A DNA stretch of 64,000 nt from Anoplolepis gracilipes (GCF_047496725.1 NW_027328669.1:1266501-1330500), one strand, 5' to 3'; numbered from the stretch's first letter, positions 20,255 through 31,481 are shown. Made by a program: numbers and translations. The notes: generated by a model from the letters alone, not told the origin.

Positions 20255-21744
20255 ATGGCGAATGAAAGGCGGTCTCAGAGAAATACTACTGTGGCTTGTG
20301 CCATAGGTGTTGGACAAGAATTAATAAGGACAACTTTAAATAGTTTATATTTAGAAAGTAGTGATGATGAGACAGAAAACAAAATGATTGAAGAAGGAAA
20401 TTTTGTTGAAGCTCAGATAAGATTTAGTAATCGAGCCTGTAATAAGGTTAGGAAACGAGTGTATGTCAACGAAATTATACCAAGATTTAATAATGAAGTG
20501 TTTCGTCAACATTTTCGTATGACCAGAACAACTTATGAAAATCTCGAACGACGGCTAATTCCAATATTAACACGTACGGAGAAAGAAGGAAGACCGATGA
20601 TCCCAGTTAGACATCAACTTTTGTCAGTCATTTGGCTTTTAGCAACTCCAGATTCTTTTCGGTAAGCATAACATTTTTTACAAGTATAAATATAAATATA
20701 AAATTGTTCTATTAATGATTTATACATTAATTAGATCAATGTTATAGGTCTGTTGCAGATCGTTTCAATATGGCAAAATCTATATTATATGATTTTTTTT
20801 GTAGAGTTGTGAATGCTTTAAATGTCATAGCAGACAGTGTTATTGTATGGCCACAAAGGGACAGATTAACTGCTGTGAAAAAAAGATTCAATGAAATTGG
20901 TGTCCTTCCAGATGTCATAGGAACTATTGATGGCTCACATATACCTATCCTTGCTCTACATGTAAGACTTCTATTTTAATTATCTTACTAATTATACATT
21001 GATCCTAATAATATAACTTATCTTATTTTTATATTCTTATTTATCCAGATTAACTCTTAATCATATAGAACCAGGAAATGCGAGTATGTTCTTACTTTGC
21101 AAGCTGTTTGCAATGCAGATACGGTATTTACAGATTGTTTTGTGGGATTTGCTGGTTCAGTGAATGATTGTAGAATATTTAGAAACTCAGATTTGTGGAT
21201 GTCTGTGCAAGAAAATCGTGCAAAGTTCTTTCCAGGAAATGAGTATATTATTGGTGATAAAGCTTATCCAGTTCTCTCTTGGTGTATCCCACCCTATATA
21301 AATAAAGGAAATTTGACAGCTGTTAGTGATCCTTGTTGCTTTCTTAATTTCTTTCACATTTTCATAAACTACGTCTGATGTTTTCTTTTTTGTCTACAGA
21401 CTCAAGTCAACTTCAACACAGAATTATCAAGAATGAGACAAGTAGTGGAAAGAGCATTTACTTTATTAAAGGGGAGATTCCGAAGACTGAAATATCTGCA
21501 CATGAGTGTAGCAGATCTCATTCCTTCTGTGATATTGGTTTGTTGTGTGTTACACAATCTGTGTTTGGAAGGATGTGATGACATAATAGATGATTTTATT
21601 GAAGAGTAAATAATAATTGATGAAAGAATTAGTGCTGAACGATATCAGATTCGAGGACCAATTAATGAACCTGTGGAAGAAATTGTATATAATGATGTTC
21701 AGGGTCCAGCGAAACGTAATTATATAGCATCATTAATTACTTGA
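20255..21744 (+). pseudogene. Harbinger DDE transposase, four exons, stop-interrupted
   Basis: Exons by splice signals and frame: 20255-20661, 20748-20961, 21049-21321 and 21400 onwards. The N-terminal part has RQHFRMTRTTYENLERRL, a helix-turn-helix-like region typical of HARBI1 relatives. Catalytic motifs: Asp in VIGTIDGSHIP, Asp in GFAGSVNDCRIFRNS, Glu in RQVVERAFTLLKGRFRRL, plus IIGDKAYPV. In-frame TAA codons at 21058-21060 (exon 3) and 21607-21609 (before a further in-frame tail ending at 21744) disable it. The transposase cuts and joins element ends at TWA-type targets together with the Myb-like partner. Confidence 0.9.
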
Positions 21745-22509
21745 ATTGTGAAACAAAAATACAGTCTAATAGCATATCTAAGAAATTATATTTTATTTTA
21801 TTATTCTGTCCACCATTTAGTATAATCTATTAATTTGACCACTAAATTTATATTTATAAAACCACTAAATCTATATTAACATTATATTTATGGAAATTCT
21901 GAGTCATTTTATCTAATAATAAAGGAAATAATAACTTTTTATAGAAGATATATATTATAATAATTTGGCATATAATCTTATTTCACAAAATAACAACTAA
22001 AATAATAAAATGAAGACTCAAAACAATAACTGAACAATAAATAATGCACCTCATATAAAAAATAATAAATTTTCTTATCTATATATACTTATAGGGTATA
22101 ATATTGATTAAATCACGTACAAATCTTTTTTTTCTCTTAAATGTAAAATAATTAAAACAAATAGGCATTCTTAACTTTTGACTTTAGAGATATCAAACTT
22201 TGCACTATAAAAATAAAACATAAAAACAAAAAAATGTTCATTAAAAACAGTCTTTAGTTGTACAAATAACAGAAAAATATGAAATCTGAAGATAGGATTC
22301 TATACATAACTTTTTCTCAATAATAACAATACTTAATATCCTATCAGCAGATTCAGAATGCAACTCTAGATAAAATATATGAAACTCTAGCTTAAAAAAA
22401 TATGAAATATATATTCTATTATATGTATTTGTAATCACTTATTAGAGAATGTCATTATCACAGACTTTTAAAATACTTGCAATAGAATATTTCATGCCTA
22501 TTCTAATTT
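21745..22509. other. Harbinger intergenic spacer
   Basis: AT-rich sequence between the convergent transposase and Myb-like genes. It presumably holds both polyadenylation regions. No further gene is seen. Confidence 0.6.
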
Positions 22510-23556
22510 TTATAATTTCTCAATGAGCTTTGCCATCATTTCTTTATATGCAGCAACTGCTCGATCAGATACTGCTATTAACTCCTTGTGACGGTGCTCT
22601 CTTGCCTCTTCTCTTTGCTTAGAATCTTCACGTAAACTAGCAGACCATTCGCCCAGTTCCTTCTGAACTCTAGTCTTCCTCACTTTTTTCTTTTTATCAC
22701 ATTCATTGCTGGATTCATTTTCTATGTCACTATGTTGAGAACTACTATCTTGAGAAGTGGATATTGCTCGCTTTCTCAAATTGGAGGCTAAAGCTACAGG
22801 TTAGATACATGGTTTATCTTCTAATACCTCTTCAAGCTCATCAAAGAATTTACAGGTCATTGAACCATTGCCTGATTGTTTGTTATGATCTTTTACTTTA
22901 ACATATTTCTTGCGTAGTTCTTTAAATTTATTTTCACATTGTATGCCTGTGTATAACCACTGACTATTTTCATTTTGAAGAACAATGGCAATCTTTTTCC
23001 ATACATCTGAGGACTTGCATTGTCCACTTTTAAAATCATTCTCATGTTTTTTCCATGCATAAATTAATCGCTTTGTAGCATTAGGATTTTTCCAAGATGC
23101 TAAAAATAAATGCTATATTAGAGTTATTGTCAACATTTAATAGTCATGTCAGTAAAAGGATATTATTTATAATTATATATATTAAAAATATTAAAGAAAT
23201 ATGATGTGATAAAAATTCATACCACATTGAGTTGACTGAGTACTCGTAAATGTACTGCTAGATTCAAATAAGTTCTCGGGTTTATTACTGTTTATAATTG
23301 TTGGGTCTAAATTAAAGAACGCCAAAGATTCTTTGGAAACGGGTATTGATGTTGAATTTTTATCTAAAAAGAAAAATACTTCTAAATATTTCTAACCTAA
23401 GATATGCGTGTCTTAAGAAGCGTAAATAAATAAAAAAATTTATCGCTTACTTATCATATCATATATTACTAAATATCCTTGAGGATCGTACAACGGTTGA
23501 TTATGTTCATCAGTTATCAATTTATGTCTATCTTTTAATAAATTTATACACTCCAT
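22510..23556 (-). pseudogene. Harbinger Myb/SANT-like DNA-binding protein
   Basis: Three exons: 23556-23451 (starts MECINLLKDRHKLI), 23363-23223 and from 23099. The frame matches at both junctions. Exon 3 encodes a Myb/SANT-like trihelix domain with spaced tryptophans (ASWKNPNATKRLIYAWKKHE, SSDVWKKIAIVLQ, CENKFKELRKKYVKVKD). The frame meets TAA at 22801-22803, then stays open to 22510 through a Lys-rich coiled tail (KKKKVRKTRVQKELGEW, YKEMMAKLIEKL). A protein truncated after the domain is possible, but the open tail suggests a nonsense mutation. In this superfamily the partner recruits the transposase to subterminal repeats and into the nucleus. Confidence 0.85.
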
Positions 23557-23561
23557 AGTTA

Positions 23562-23723
23562 GGCTGTGTTCGAAAAACATCACTCGTGTACATATTAACA
23601 TATATCTGTCCTTGTTCCATTTTTAATAAATCACAAAGATAAAATGACACTCTGAACCACAGACTATATATATATAGAAGTCTTTGCTCTGAACGCACGA
23701 AAGTAGTGTTCTCGAACGCAGCC
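23562..23723. mobile_element. 162-bp Harbinger-type MITE
   Basis: Left end GGCTGTGTTCGAAAAACA and right end inverse of GGCTGCGTTCGAGAACAC, with TSD TTA (23559-23561 and 23724-23726). The ends resemble those of the surrounding Harbinger element, so it could have been mobilised by a related transposase. It sits a few bases upstream of the ATG (23556) of the Myb-like gene. Confidence 0.9.
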
Positions 23724-24218
23724 TTAGATTTAGAAATCCCGCCACATATAATAAATTACCCACATTCACCCTGAAATTTTAGGGTGGAAAATTTTCCTCC
23801 TAAAGTGCACCCAATAGTATTTCCGAACGACTCTACCTTGGTACACCTGGAATGTTTCCGAACGGCACAAGCTTTCACGGATGCACCCGGGTGAAGTTTC
23901 CGAACGCAGCCCTACCGAGTGTTCCCGGTGACCGACGACGGCGCGCGCCCGATCGCCGGCCAGCTAGTAAATACCCGCTCGCAACCCGCGTCGCCTAGCT
24001 TGTAGATAACCAGATGTACCGCTCGCAACCCACCTAGCTTGTAACAATCCATGCAACCCGCATGTAATACGCACCGCTATAACCCGCGCCGCTAACCGCT
24101 TGCACCCGTACCGCTTGCATACCACGCTTGCGCTCCCACTCACACCTCCACATACTCACATACATCATTACACATGTAAATAGCACACGATCACAACCAC
24201 ATGTAAATATTCCCGCTG

Positions 24219-24224
24219 AATAAA
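24219..24224 (+). terminator. LTR polyadenylation signal
   Basis: AATAAA in CCGCTGAATAAACATTTG, about 110 bases before the LTR end. This fits the R/U5 part of an LTR on plus. Confidence 0.5.
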
Positions 24225-24529
24225 CATTTGTCACTAAAAAACCCGTTCTCGTCAATTGGAGTCTTCCCCCTTCTCCCGAATCCTGGCACCGACGAGCTTG
24301 TTCGAGACGTCGGGAAAGGTGCACCGTTACAAACTTATTAACGTTAAGTTGGCTCTCTTAATCGTGATTATTTTACGAACATATGGAACAACGAAATTAG
24401 CATATAACATTCAATTTTATAACAGAAACTTTGTCAATAATAGGACAAATTTAATATGATAAAGTTAATATGATAAAATGGTATTTTGTTTACTATTAAT
24501 AAAAAAAATTTAATATATTGAAATCAAAC

Positions 24530-27476
24530 CTGTCTTTAAAATATTGATTATAATTTAAATAATGGAACAGATGATGCTTTCTCTTGTATAAATGTTCGAA
24601 TATCTGTAATATCGTAACATGCAATCAAAAGACTTTGACATAAACTATCGAATGCACATGTATTCGTTACTTTTATTGATTTGCCCTCCAATGTTATTTT
24701 TTGTAGATTGAGGCAATTACCATTTCTTAAAAGGGGTATTTTTTTGTTTGATTTCGATTTTAAAATATCCGTTATTTCATCCATCCGTTGACGTAAATAT
24801 TTACCTACTTTCCGTTTCTTGGATTGATCAGTGATTTTTCCTCTCCAATTTTCTATCTCTCGTAAAGCAGTAATTTCCGGATTTGTTAAACTATTTTCTA
24901 AGTCAGAAACGGAATGCTTTTTAATCTTTGTTTTCTTTGGTTGATTATTTCCTATTTCTGTCTTATCAATATTTTCTTTGTCAGACATATATAAATTTAC
25001 ACATTCGTCGATTTTACTGATTTCCATTGATTGCTTTTTAAATCGTGGTCACTTGTCGGTAATTCTGTATTATTAGAATCGAAAGTTGCTTCATTCAAAG
25101 TTTCGGTCAAAATTTGAGGCATATATAGTTTACAATCGACTAGATCCGAATTTGTTGATATATCAATTTGTGTATCAGGAAGTATATTAGTATCTGCTAT
25201 AATGATGCGTCCAATCAAATATTTAATATGTTCTTCCACAAATTTGTCTACTCTTAAAGGATTATTAATAATTAAATTTTTTAATTTGTTGAATTCACTT
25301 TCAATTGCAGCACTCGATGCTGGTATACGTCCATAACCAAATTTGTCCGTGTATATATTACTCCATAAAGGAATTGTACCAATATCACGCAATAATTTCA
25401 CAATATGAGGTGCATAATGTGCATTAGCCTGTGTGCCATTCTGAGAAATACTGTCTTGAATTTCACAATTTATTTCTTCTCCCCATTTTGACCACCAATT
25501 CGAAGTTATTTCTGTTTGTTGTTCGTCTTTTTCAGGTACTGTGTGTGGGTTGGATTTTTCATTAAACTTTTCCTGAACAATTATCATTTCTTTTCTGGTG
25601 ATTGATGTTCCAAAAATTGTTTTTAAATCTCACAATCGGCTTTTTCGCATGTTCCTTGCAAATTGCCTTCTAATTCACATTGTGATACAATCAAAACCGC
25701 TCTCAAAATTTTTCTTGCTTTTTCTATTCGACGACACAATACAATTTGCCCAATAACCGCAAGAAAAAAAGTACGAACTGGCCTTAATGCAGATCTTAGG
25801 GCATTGGAATATGTTTTCATAAAATGAGCAACATCCATACGAATATAAGACTCTGGTATTGTATTTCGACAAGCATCCGCATATCGTTCAATGGTTGGAT
25901 AACTGGTAAATTCTTTTATCACAGCAGTTAACAAAGCTCGTGAAGTGTCTGTTACGACTTTTTTGGGATGTGGAGCACCTATTCTGCACCATTCCATTAA
26001 CCAAAATCTAATAAAAGTCGATGTATGTATTTCAGTCAAAAATTGTGAAACTGAAAATTGACCAGCAACAGAATTAATAACTGCATGATACAAAAAAATG
26101 TAATGAGATGACGTTCCATCTGGTCTATTCAATCTTGGAACTCTAACACCACTTGCATCAATATATAATGTTATATGTTCAACTTTTAATAGCTTTTTGT
26201 AAATCTGGATCTGATGTGAAGTAAAATAGATGACATAAAATGGATCTAGGCCTATATTATGTACAACATTCTTTCCAACAGCCGTAGTTTTTAAAATTTC
26301 AAAAGCTTTTATTGGATCTGCATCGAGATAATCGGAAGCAATTTTTTCATGCTTTGCTTTATGTAATACATTTGCTGTATAAAACAGGGGAGCTTCAGAC
26401 CCTCCTGGAGACATTAATCGTTTCGCTTCTTCAGCTCTGAAAAGTTCTACACTTTTCTGGCATAATATTTCTCCAACTTTTTTTCGACGAGCACGCCTCA
26501 AATTTCGTTTTCCACATTGTCCAGTGCCAGGTGTTAATGTGCATTCTAGTTTTACACAGTTTCATAATTTTTTAATATTCCCCGGAATATTGCTTCACAG
26601 TGATATTTTCCTAAAAAAAATGTTTTCTATTATTTACTTGACCGGTTTTACATCTTTGTCAATTAAAAATAAGCATTTTACTCATTACTTTATGATTATG
26701 TTTTTATGTATCTAATAAGATACCTGTGCGCGCGTATACGTGTATAAATATGCGTGTGTTATGTATGCGCAAGATAATTTGAAAATTTAAGACATAATAT
26801 GCATATGCAGAAAGAAAGAATCAAACTAAATAAGACAATTATGTATTATTTTGCAAACAGTCGCTTGAAACTTAAGACATTAATCAAAGAAAATTGATAC
26901 GCACGTTATTTTGAAAATAAAAAAAAACAAAAAAAGATACTTTATATACTTACCATCAATATGACCGTAATCAGAATTCTATGTTAAATAGTGTCCTTTA
27001 AAATTGATTCCACATTGAATTTATGTTTCGTTCCAAATTTTTTGCGCTATTACATCTTCCCATTCTCCACTTTTAAATCGTACACAAATTCGTTTTCCAT
27101 ACACTTTTGTATCCAATAAAGATTGATATTCTTTTTGCGTTAATGTAATAGGAAATATTTCTTCATTACTTATATTAACAGCGTCGTTTAATGAAGTATT
27201 TATGGACTGAATACTTTCATTTTGATTTTTATTGCGCAAATCTATTTTAGAAAATTTGATACCAATAATTCACGCAAATTGTATCTATCACAAGTTACAA
27301 ATGTATATAACGATATTGCTTTAATTTGTCCAGTATTTGACAACTCTTTTGAAATTTTTTGCCAAACTGAAGCACTTTTTGACTACTTTATTATTTATTA
27401 TTATATCCTTTTTATATTTCAAAATTGTATTTACTATGAGGTCCTTAGAAACACTTCCTTTTCTTCCTCTATGCAT
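24530..27476 (-). pseudogene. MULE-like transposase with USP Cys box (gene A, 5' part)
   Basis: Starts MHRGRKGSVSKDLIVN at 27476. The next recognisable blocks are VWQKISKELSNTGQIKAISL, then TLTQKEYQSLLDTKVYGKRI. The catalytic region has Asp in LYIDASGVRV, Asp in KKVVTDTSRALLTAVIKEF, RMDVAHFMK and Glu in SSAAIESEFNKLKN. That is the D, D, H, E order of MULE-like RNase H-fold transposases. A linker leads to VTNTCAFDSLCQSLL, the Cys box of a USP-type peptidase. Frames shift near 27400, 27250, 25610 and 25020, and a stop precedes a GT donor at 24529. The missing part of the peptidase continues at 8418. Start and motif order agree with copy B. Confidence 0.75.
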
Positions 27477-27973
27477 TTTAAATTCTTATCATATAACTAC
27501 TTTATATATCACAAAATATCACTCTATAGTATCACTACTAATACTAATGCCACTATCAATATCACAAGTAAATTATCTTTTGATTGTCTCATTGAGACTG
27601 ATGAAATACCGTAAGAATACGTTCAGAACATGCGCGAAATATCAAATCTGTACAAATGTCCTGCTAGGTCGCTTAACTCGTACTGAGATATTCGTTCTCT
27701 AATCACTTTTCTTATATAACCTCGATGTTTTCTTTTTCTCAGTCGCTGTATTTTCTTTTAAGAAAAGTAATCATAAGCCGCACTGTTTCATGCGCGGCAC
27801 TGTTTCATGCGCCGCACTCTTTTTGAACGGACGCCGCGATTTCTATCAGACGCCACTATTTCAATCAAACGTCGTTATTTTCATCGGACGCCGCGATTTC
27901 TTTTGAACGCCGCTACCTCATCATATAACCGATTTTTCTGGTAAATGCCGCCTTTTTTCTTACACACACACAC

Positions 27974-27992
27974 GCTCTCTCTCTCTCTCCCT

Positions 27993-28060
<68 letters not shown>
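27974..28060. repeat. (CT)n microsatellite
   Basis: Nearly pure CT for about 85 bases with a few CTCCCT variants. Confidence 0.95.
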
Positions 28061-28062
<2 letters not shown>

Positions 28063-28169
28063 TAGCTATCCTACATACACCATTACATTATTATGTATTT
28101 GTTGTGATAGATATAATTTGCATGAATTATACGTTATTAAATATTCTCTGAAATAAATTTGTATAATAA

Positions 28170-29100
28170 AGATAAAAATTAATCCAGAAGTATTCAGTTT
28201 ATCGATACTTCATTAAACGACGCTGTTAATATAAGCGTAATAAAAAACGTATTATTTAACGTATTTAAAAAAATATCAATTTTATGAGTTACAAAAGTAT
28301 ATGGAAAACGAATCTGTATACGATTTACAAACGGAGAATGTAAAAATATAATATAGCATAGAAAATATAAAACATGAATTCAATGTAAAGTCAATTTTAG
28401 AAGATATTATTTGATACAGAATGCTAATTACGGTTGTACTAATAGTAAGTACCTTATTATAAAATATCTTTTCTTTAAAATAACGCGCGTGTTATTGTGA
28501 AGAAAAGATACTCTATATAATAATTTTGCCAATTTGTCATTTTTTCTTATATTAATATCTTGAATTTTAAAAGGTATTTGTAAAATGGTACATAATTTCC
28601 ATATTTAGTTTGATTCTTTCTCTCTGCACATGCGTATTATATTATATCTTAAATTTTAAAATTATCTTGTGTATAAACACACACATATTTATACACGTGT
28701 ATGCACACGCAGGTATCTTATTAGACATATAAAAACGAGATCATAAAAAGTTATGAAAAAATGCTTATCTTTAATTCATTTACAGAGATTTAAAACTGGT
28801 CAAGTAAGTTTGGAAATGACTTTTTTAGACAAATGCTATTAAACAATTTTTCGGGAATTTTAAAAATTATGATAATTATGTAAAAATAGAGTGTACATTA
28901 ATATCTAAAACTGAAAAATGTGGAAAACAAAATTTAACAGCTCCTCAGAAGAAAGTTGGAAAAATCTTATGTCAAAAAGTATCGATTTTTTCGAAGTTAA
29001 AGAAATGAAGCAATTAATATCGGAAAAGTTTGAACCTTTTCTAGTTTATACAGAGAATGTTTTGCATAAAGTAAAGCATAAAAAATCTAAGATTGAATAG
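28170..29100 (+). pseudogene. Inverted duplicate of the gene A 5' half
   Basis: Reading plus, the segment mirrors 27270-26490: TATTCAGTTTATCGATACTTC at 28193 matches the SIQSINTSLND codons. An intron-like AT-rich part with GTATCTTATTAGACAT follows, then a frame with ESWKNLMSKSIDFFEVKEMK and LVYTENVLHKVKHK, matching EILCQKSVELFRAEEAK and LFYTANVLHKAKHE of gene A. It is clearly decayed, with stops. Together with gene A it forms an inverted repeat with ~0.9-kb arms and a 0.9-kb spacer. Confidence 0.75.
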
Positions 29101-29599
29101 ATCATCGCATTATATTATTTCATCATCAATTGTATCATAAATTATTATTAATTTTATTTAGTCAGTTTTTCAATTTCCGTTTTCGACTGTATACATATTT
29201 CAACTTTTATTAGATTTTGATTAATGAAATAGTGCAAAATAGGTACTCTAAAGGAATCATAATAGACGCTTCCTGACTTATTAATTGTTATTAGGAAAAA
29301 TTTACAATTTATTTAATTATCGAGTAATATGCAGCTGCTTGTCGAAATACAGTAATTATTATATACTTTTGGAATATCAAATTACTGGAAAAAATATAGT
29401 AATTAATGAGACAGATTTGATAAATCATAAAATTCAATAAAATATACATTCTAATACCTTTTTATTTTATACACATAATATTTTTTGTTTTACTCTATAA
29501 AAATATCATTAATCTTTAGTAACTTTGCACATTGAGCAAGTTTCTATCATTGCTTTTTTAAACTTATTTTGTAAACAATTCAGACAATATCTCAGCATC
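29101..29599. other. Non-coding part of transposon A
   Basis: AT-rich sequence between the inverted duplicate and the right terminal inverted repeat. No gene recognised. Confidence 0.4.
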
Positions 29600-29720
29600 A
29601 GATTTAAGTGAGCAACAAATTTTGTTCTTGCAGTTTACTCTTATAACTTTGCACGCTGAGCGGTTTTCAATCATTCTTTACACTTATTTTGCAAATAAAA
29701 AATTCCAAAGTTGAATATTT

Positions 29721-31110
29721 TGTTACGTCCAGGCCCGTGGAAAGGATGGTCAGAGGAAGGGCGTAACAGGAACTGTTCCGATGTCAAAAGTCTTATCGAC
29801 GAGTGACTCAGTCGAGCGAGCTGCAGGTTAGCAAACAGATAAACGACAGGTGTCGTTATTACTCTGTTATGCGAACGCTCTCTCGGTGGTCCCTTTTTGG
29901 TAAGAGAATCGAATCTCTTTTACGCGGGACGGGACCAAGTGTGATCTTTCGCATGGAGAGAGTGAGGGAGTTAAATAAGTTTACCGATCATTTAATTTTT
30001 AGATTAACATTTATTCAATTAATTCCTAACGTTATACATATGATCTTATTAATATCGGTCTTAAAATTATTTGTATGAATGTGTGCGTGCGTGCGTGCGT
30101 GCGTGCGTGTGTGTGTGTGTGGATCGCGGATGTTACATAAGTGCGGAGGTCATCAACCAGAAAAGAAGGGGAACGAGTGCGATTTTAAAGATTTTATTCT
30201 GGTTGGTGTTTGTCACAATAGTTTATATAAAAAAAAATAATAAAGATTTACGAAAGTGCAGTATGTGTTACGACGCGATTTCGACGTCCTCGAAAACGCT
30301 ATCTATCAGGTTGAGGAGAGCGGAATGGGACATAGATGCAAGCTTCGATTCTAAAGAGGGGAGCGCGAAGGTGTCAGGATCTGCTGGAAAGTACTCTAAA
30401 GAGGAGTCGGGTAATTCTATCGTGTGGTTCGACGAATTATCCGAGAGGATCACGGACGAAGAATCAGAAAAGGTTAGGGGAGACGACGGCGGTGAGTCAT
30501 CGGATATATCGATAACCGAAGGTAAAAGAGGTACGGGGGAATATGATGGGGAAGGAAAATCTATTTCAGAGTAAGAATGGGTAGATGGGAAAAGCGTCTT
30601 CAATGGGCTGGAACAGCGCGGGTACTGCGGGGAAGAAGGGGGAGAATCAAAACTGTTGGTTTCGCTCACGGTCGTGTCGTCCGATCTATGGTCTCGGTTA
30701 GCTCGCGAGAATCGGCGGGTCGACACGATTTTAGGCACTTTAAATAAAGAACAAGGTTGAATAAAGGGAAAAGAAACGACAGTAAAAGAGAGAAGGAAAA
30801 TACACTTACTACTTAGGCAGGTTTCGCTGTTTTTCAGCTGCTGGTCAGGTTGTGGCCCAGTTGTGGCTCTTGCTCGGCGGGTGGTCGTTGTTGGGCACTG
30901 ACTTTAATAGTTTTCAAGACTTAATCAGAACTCTCGATATGTGAAACGAATTTCTTGGGTCAGCGAACGACCGAAATAAGTATGAGCGAGAGTAACTGTG
31001 CCGAATGAATCTAACGCTGTACTATCGACTGATTTGAATCTTGTGTGTCTGTAATGCGCGAGTCTTCCCTTATTTGTATGAATGTGTGCGTGCGTGCGTG
31101 CGTGCGTGCG
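29721..31110 (-). mobile_element. Ser/Pro-ORF repeat family, copy 3 (with TSD)
   Basis: Starts TGTTACGTCCAGGCCCGTGG and ends in a (TGCG)n tract. It is flanked by the perfect 10-bp direct repeat TTGAATATTT (29711-29720 and 31111-31120). The unoccupied site in the left inverted repeat (7366-7385) confirms both boundaries. The last 38 bases (TTATTTGTATGAATGTGTGC plus repeat) duplicate an internal segment at 30068-30106. No terminal inverted repeats are visible. Length 1,390 bases. It encodes a minus-strand protein. Confidence 0.75.
30268..30738 (-). CDS. Ser/Pro-rich protein of repeat copy 3
   Basis: Open frame of 156 codons from MPKIVSTRRFSRANRDHRSD to VFEDVEIAS. It is dominated by Ser, Pro and Asp, and includes VIDISDDSPPSSPLTFSDSS. 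This aligns with TIVLGDSLPSSPHNLSDSQE of the copy 2 frame, so the two proteins share at least this block although their C-termini differ. A GTAAGT donor at about 30805 lies between the transcript leader and the ATG, so a 5' UTR intron is possible. An AATAAA is found past the stop at about 30200. Function unknown. Confidence 0.5.
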   Translation of the reverse strand: MPKIVSTRRFSRANRDHRSDDTTVSETNSFDSPPSSPQYPRCSSPLKTLFPSTHSYSEIDFPSPSYSPVPLLPSVIDISDDSPPSSPLTFSDSSSVILSDNSSNHTIELPDSSLEYFPADPDTFALPSLESKLASMSHSALLNLIDSVFEDVEIAS

Positions 31111-31481
31111 TTGAATATTTCAAGAGCAACAAATTCAAATAATATTCAGGCACCAAATTTAACTTAGCAATAAATTGTTTTCTTATAGTTCATTCTTATA
31201 ATTTTATTCTGCTAAGAGGTTTTCCGTTGTTTTTAACTCTATTTTGCAAGCAATAAATTAGCAACAAATTTTCACATTATTTTTAAATACAGTTTTTTAG
31301 TTAATATATATTGTTCCGCTAACTTAATCTTCTTTTAGCGGAACATCGTTTTTTAAAAAAAATTACAGAGCAACAAATTTTTTTCTTTGGCAACTTTTTA
31401 GCAACAAATAAGCAACAAATAAAAATATTAATTAAAATTTGTTCTGCTCATTTTGTTCCGCTAACTTATAAGATGTGGAGC

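Larger units (their letters stand above)
20146..23911 (+). mobile_element. PIF/Harbinger transposon
   Basis: TIRs are GGCTGCGTTCAGAAACG at the left and the inverse of GGCTGCGTTCGGAAACT at the right. The 3-bp TSD is CTA (20143-20145 and 23912-23914), as expected for PIF/Harbinger. The element carries the standard two-gene set, a DDE transposase on plus and a Myb/SANT-like protein on minus, with 3' ends facing each other. Subterminal copies of TTTCCGAACG occur at both ends. It is inserted in the tandem repeat of the solo LTR. Confidence 0.93.
8623..24331 (+). mobile_element. Solo LTR, split by hAT and Harbinger insertions
   Basis: The element begins TGTAACGGCACGCC and ends GGTGCACCGTTACA. It is flanked by the 4-bp direct repeat AACT (8619-8622 and 24332-24335), as expected for a gypsy- or BEL-type LTR. 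Three pieces make up about 1.0 kb: 8623-8818, 19742-20145 and 23915-24331. A TATATAAG box lies at 8787 and an AATAAA at 24219. The pieces join seamlessly across the TSDs of the two inserted transposons. No internal retroviral genes were seen, so it is a solo LTR. It sits inside an intron of the transposase-USP gene. Confidence 0.8.
7029..31476 (-). mobile_element. Long-TIR transposon A (transposase-USP type)
   Basis: Ends are ACATCTTATAAGTTAGCGG at 7029 and its exact inverse ending at 31476. Both are flanked by the 9-bp direct repeat GGAGCTCCC (7020-7028 and 31477-31485). The terminal inverted repeats stay closely similar for about 480 bases. A 9-bp TSD is typical of Mutator-like (MULE) transposons and fits the D, D, H, E motifs of the encoded protein. 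Secondary insertions have inflated the element: a solo LTR carrying hAT and Harbinger elements, and a 1.4-kb insertion in the right inverted repeat. Removing those leaves roughly 7 kb, close to the size of the second copy at 52185-59816. Confidence 0.75.
29600..31476 (-). repeat. Right terminal inverted repeat of transposon A (interrupted)
   Basis: Inverse of 7029-7500, split by the insertion at 29721-31110. Outer part 31121-31476, inner part about 29600-29720. Confidence 0.82.
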
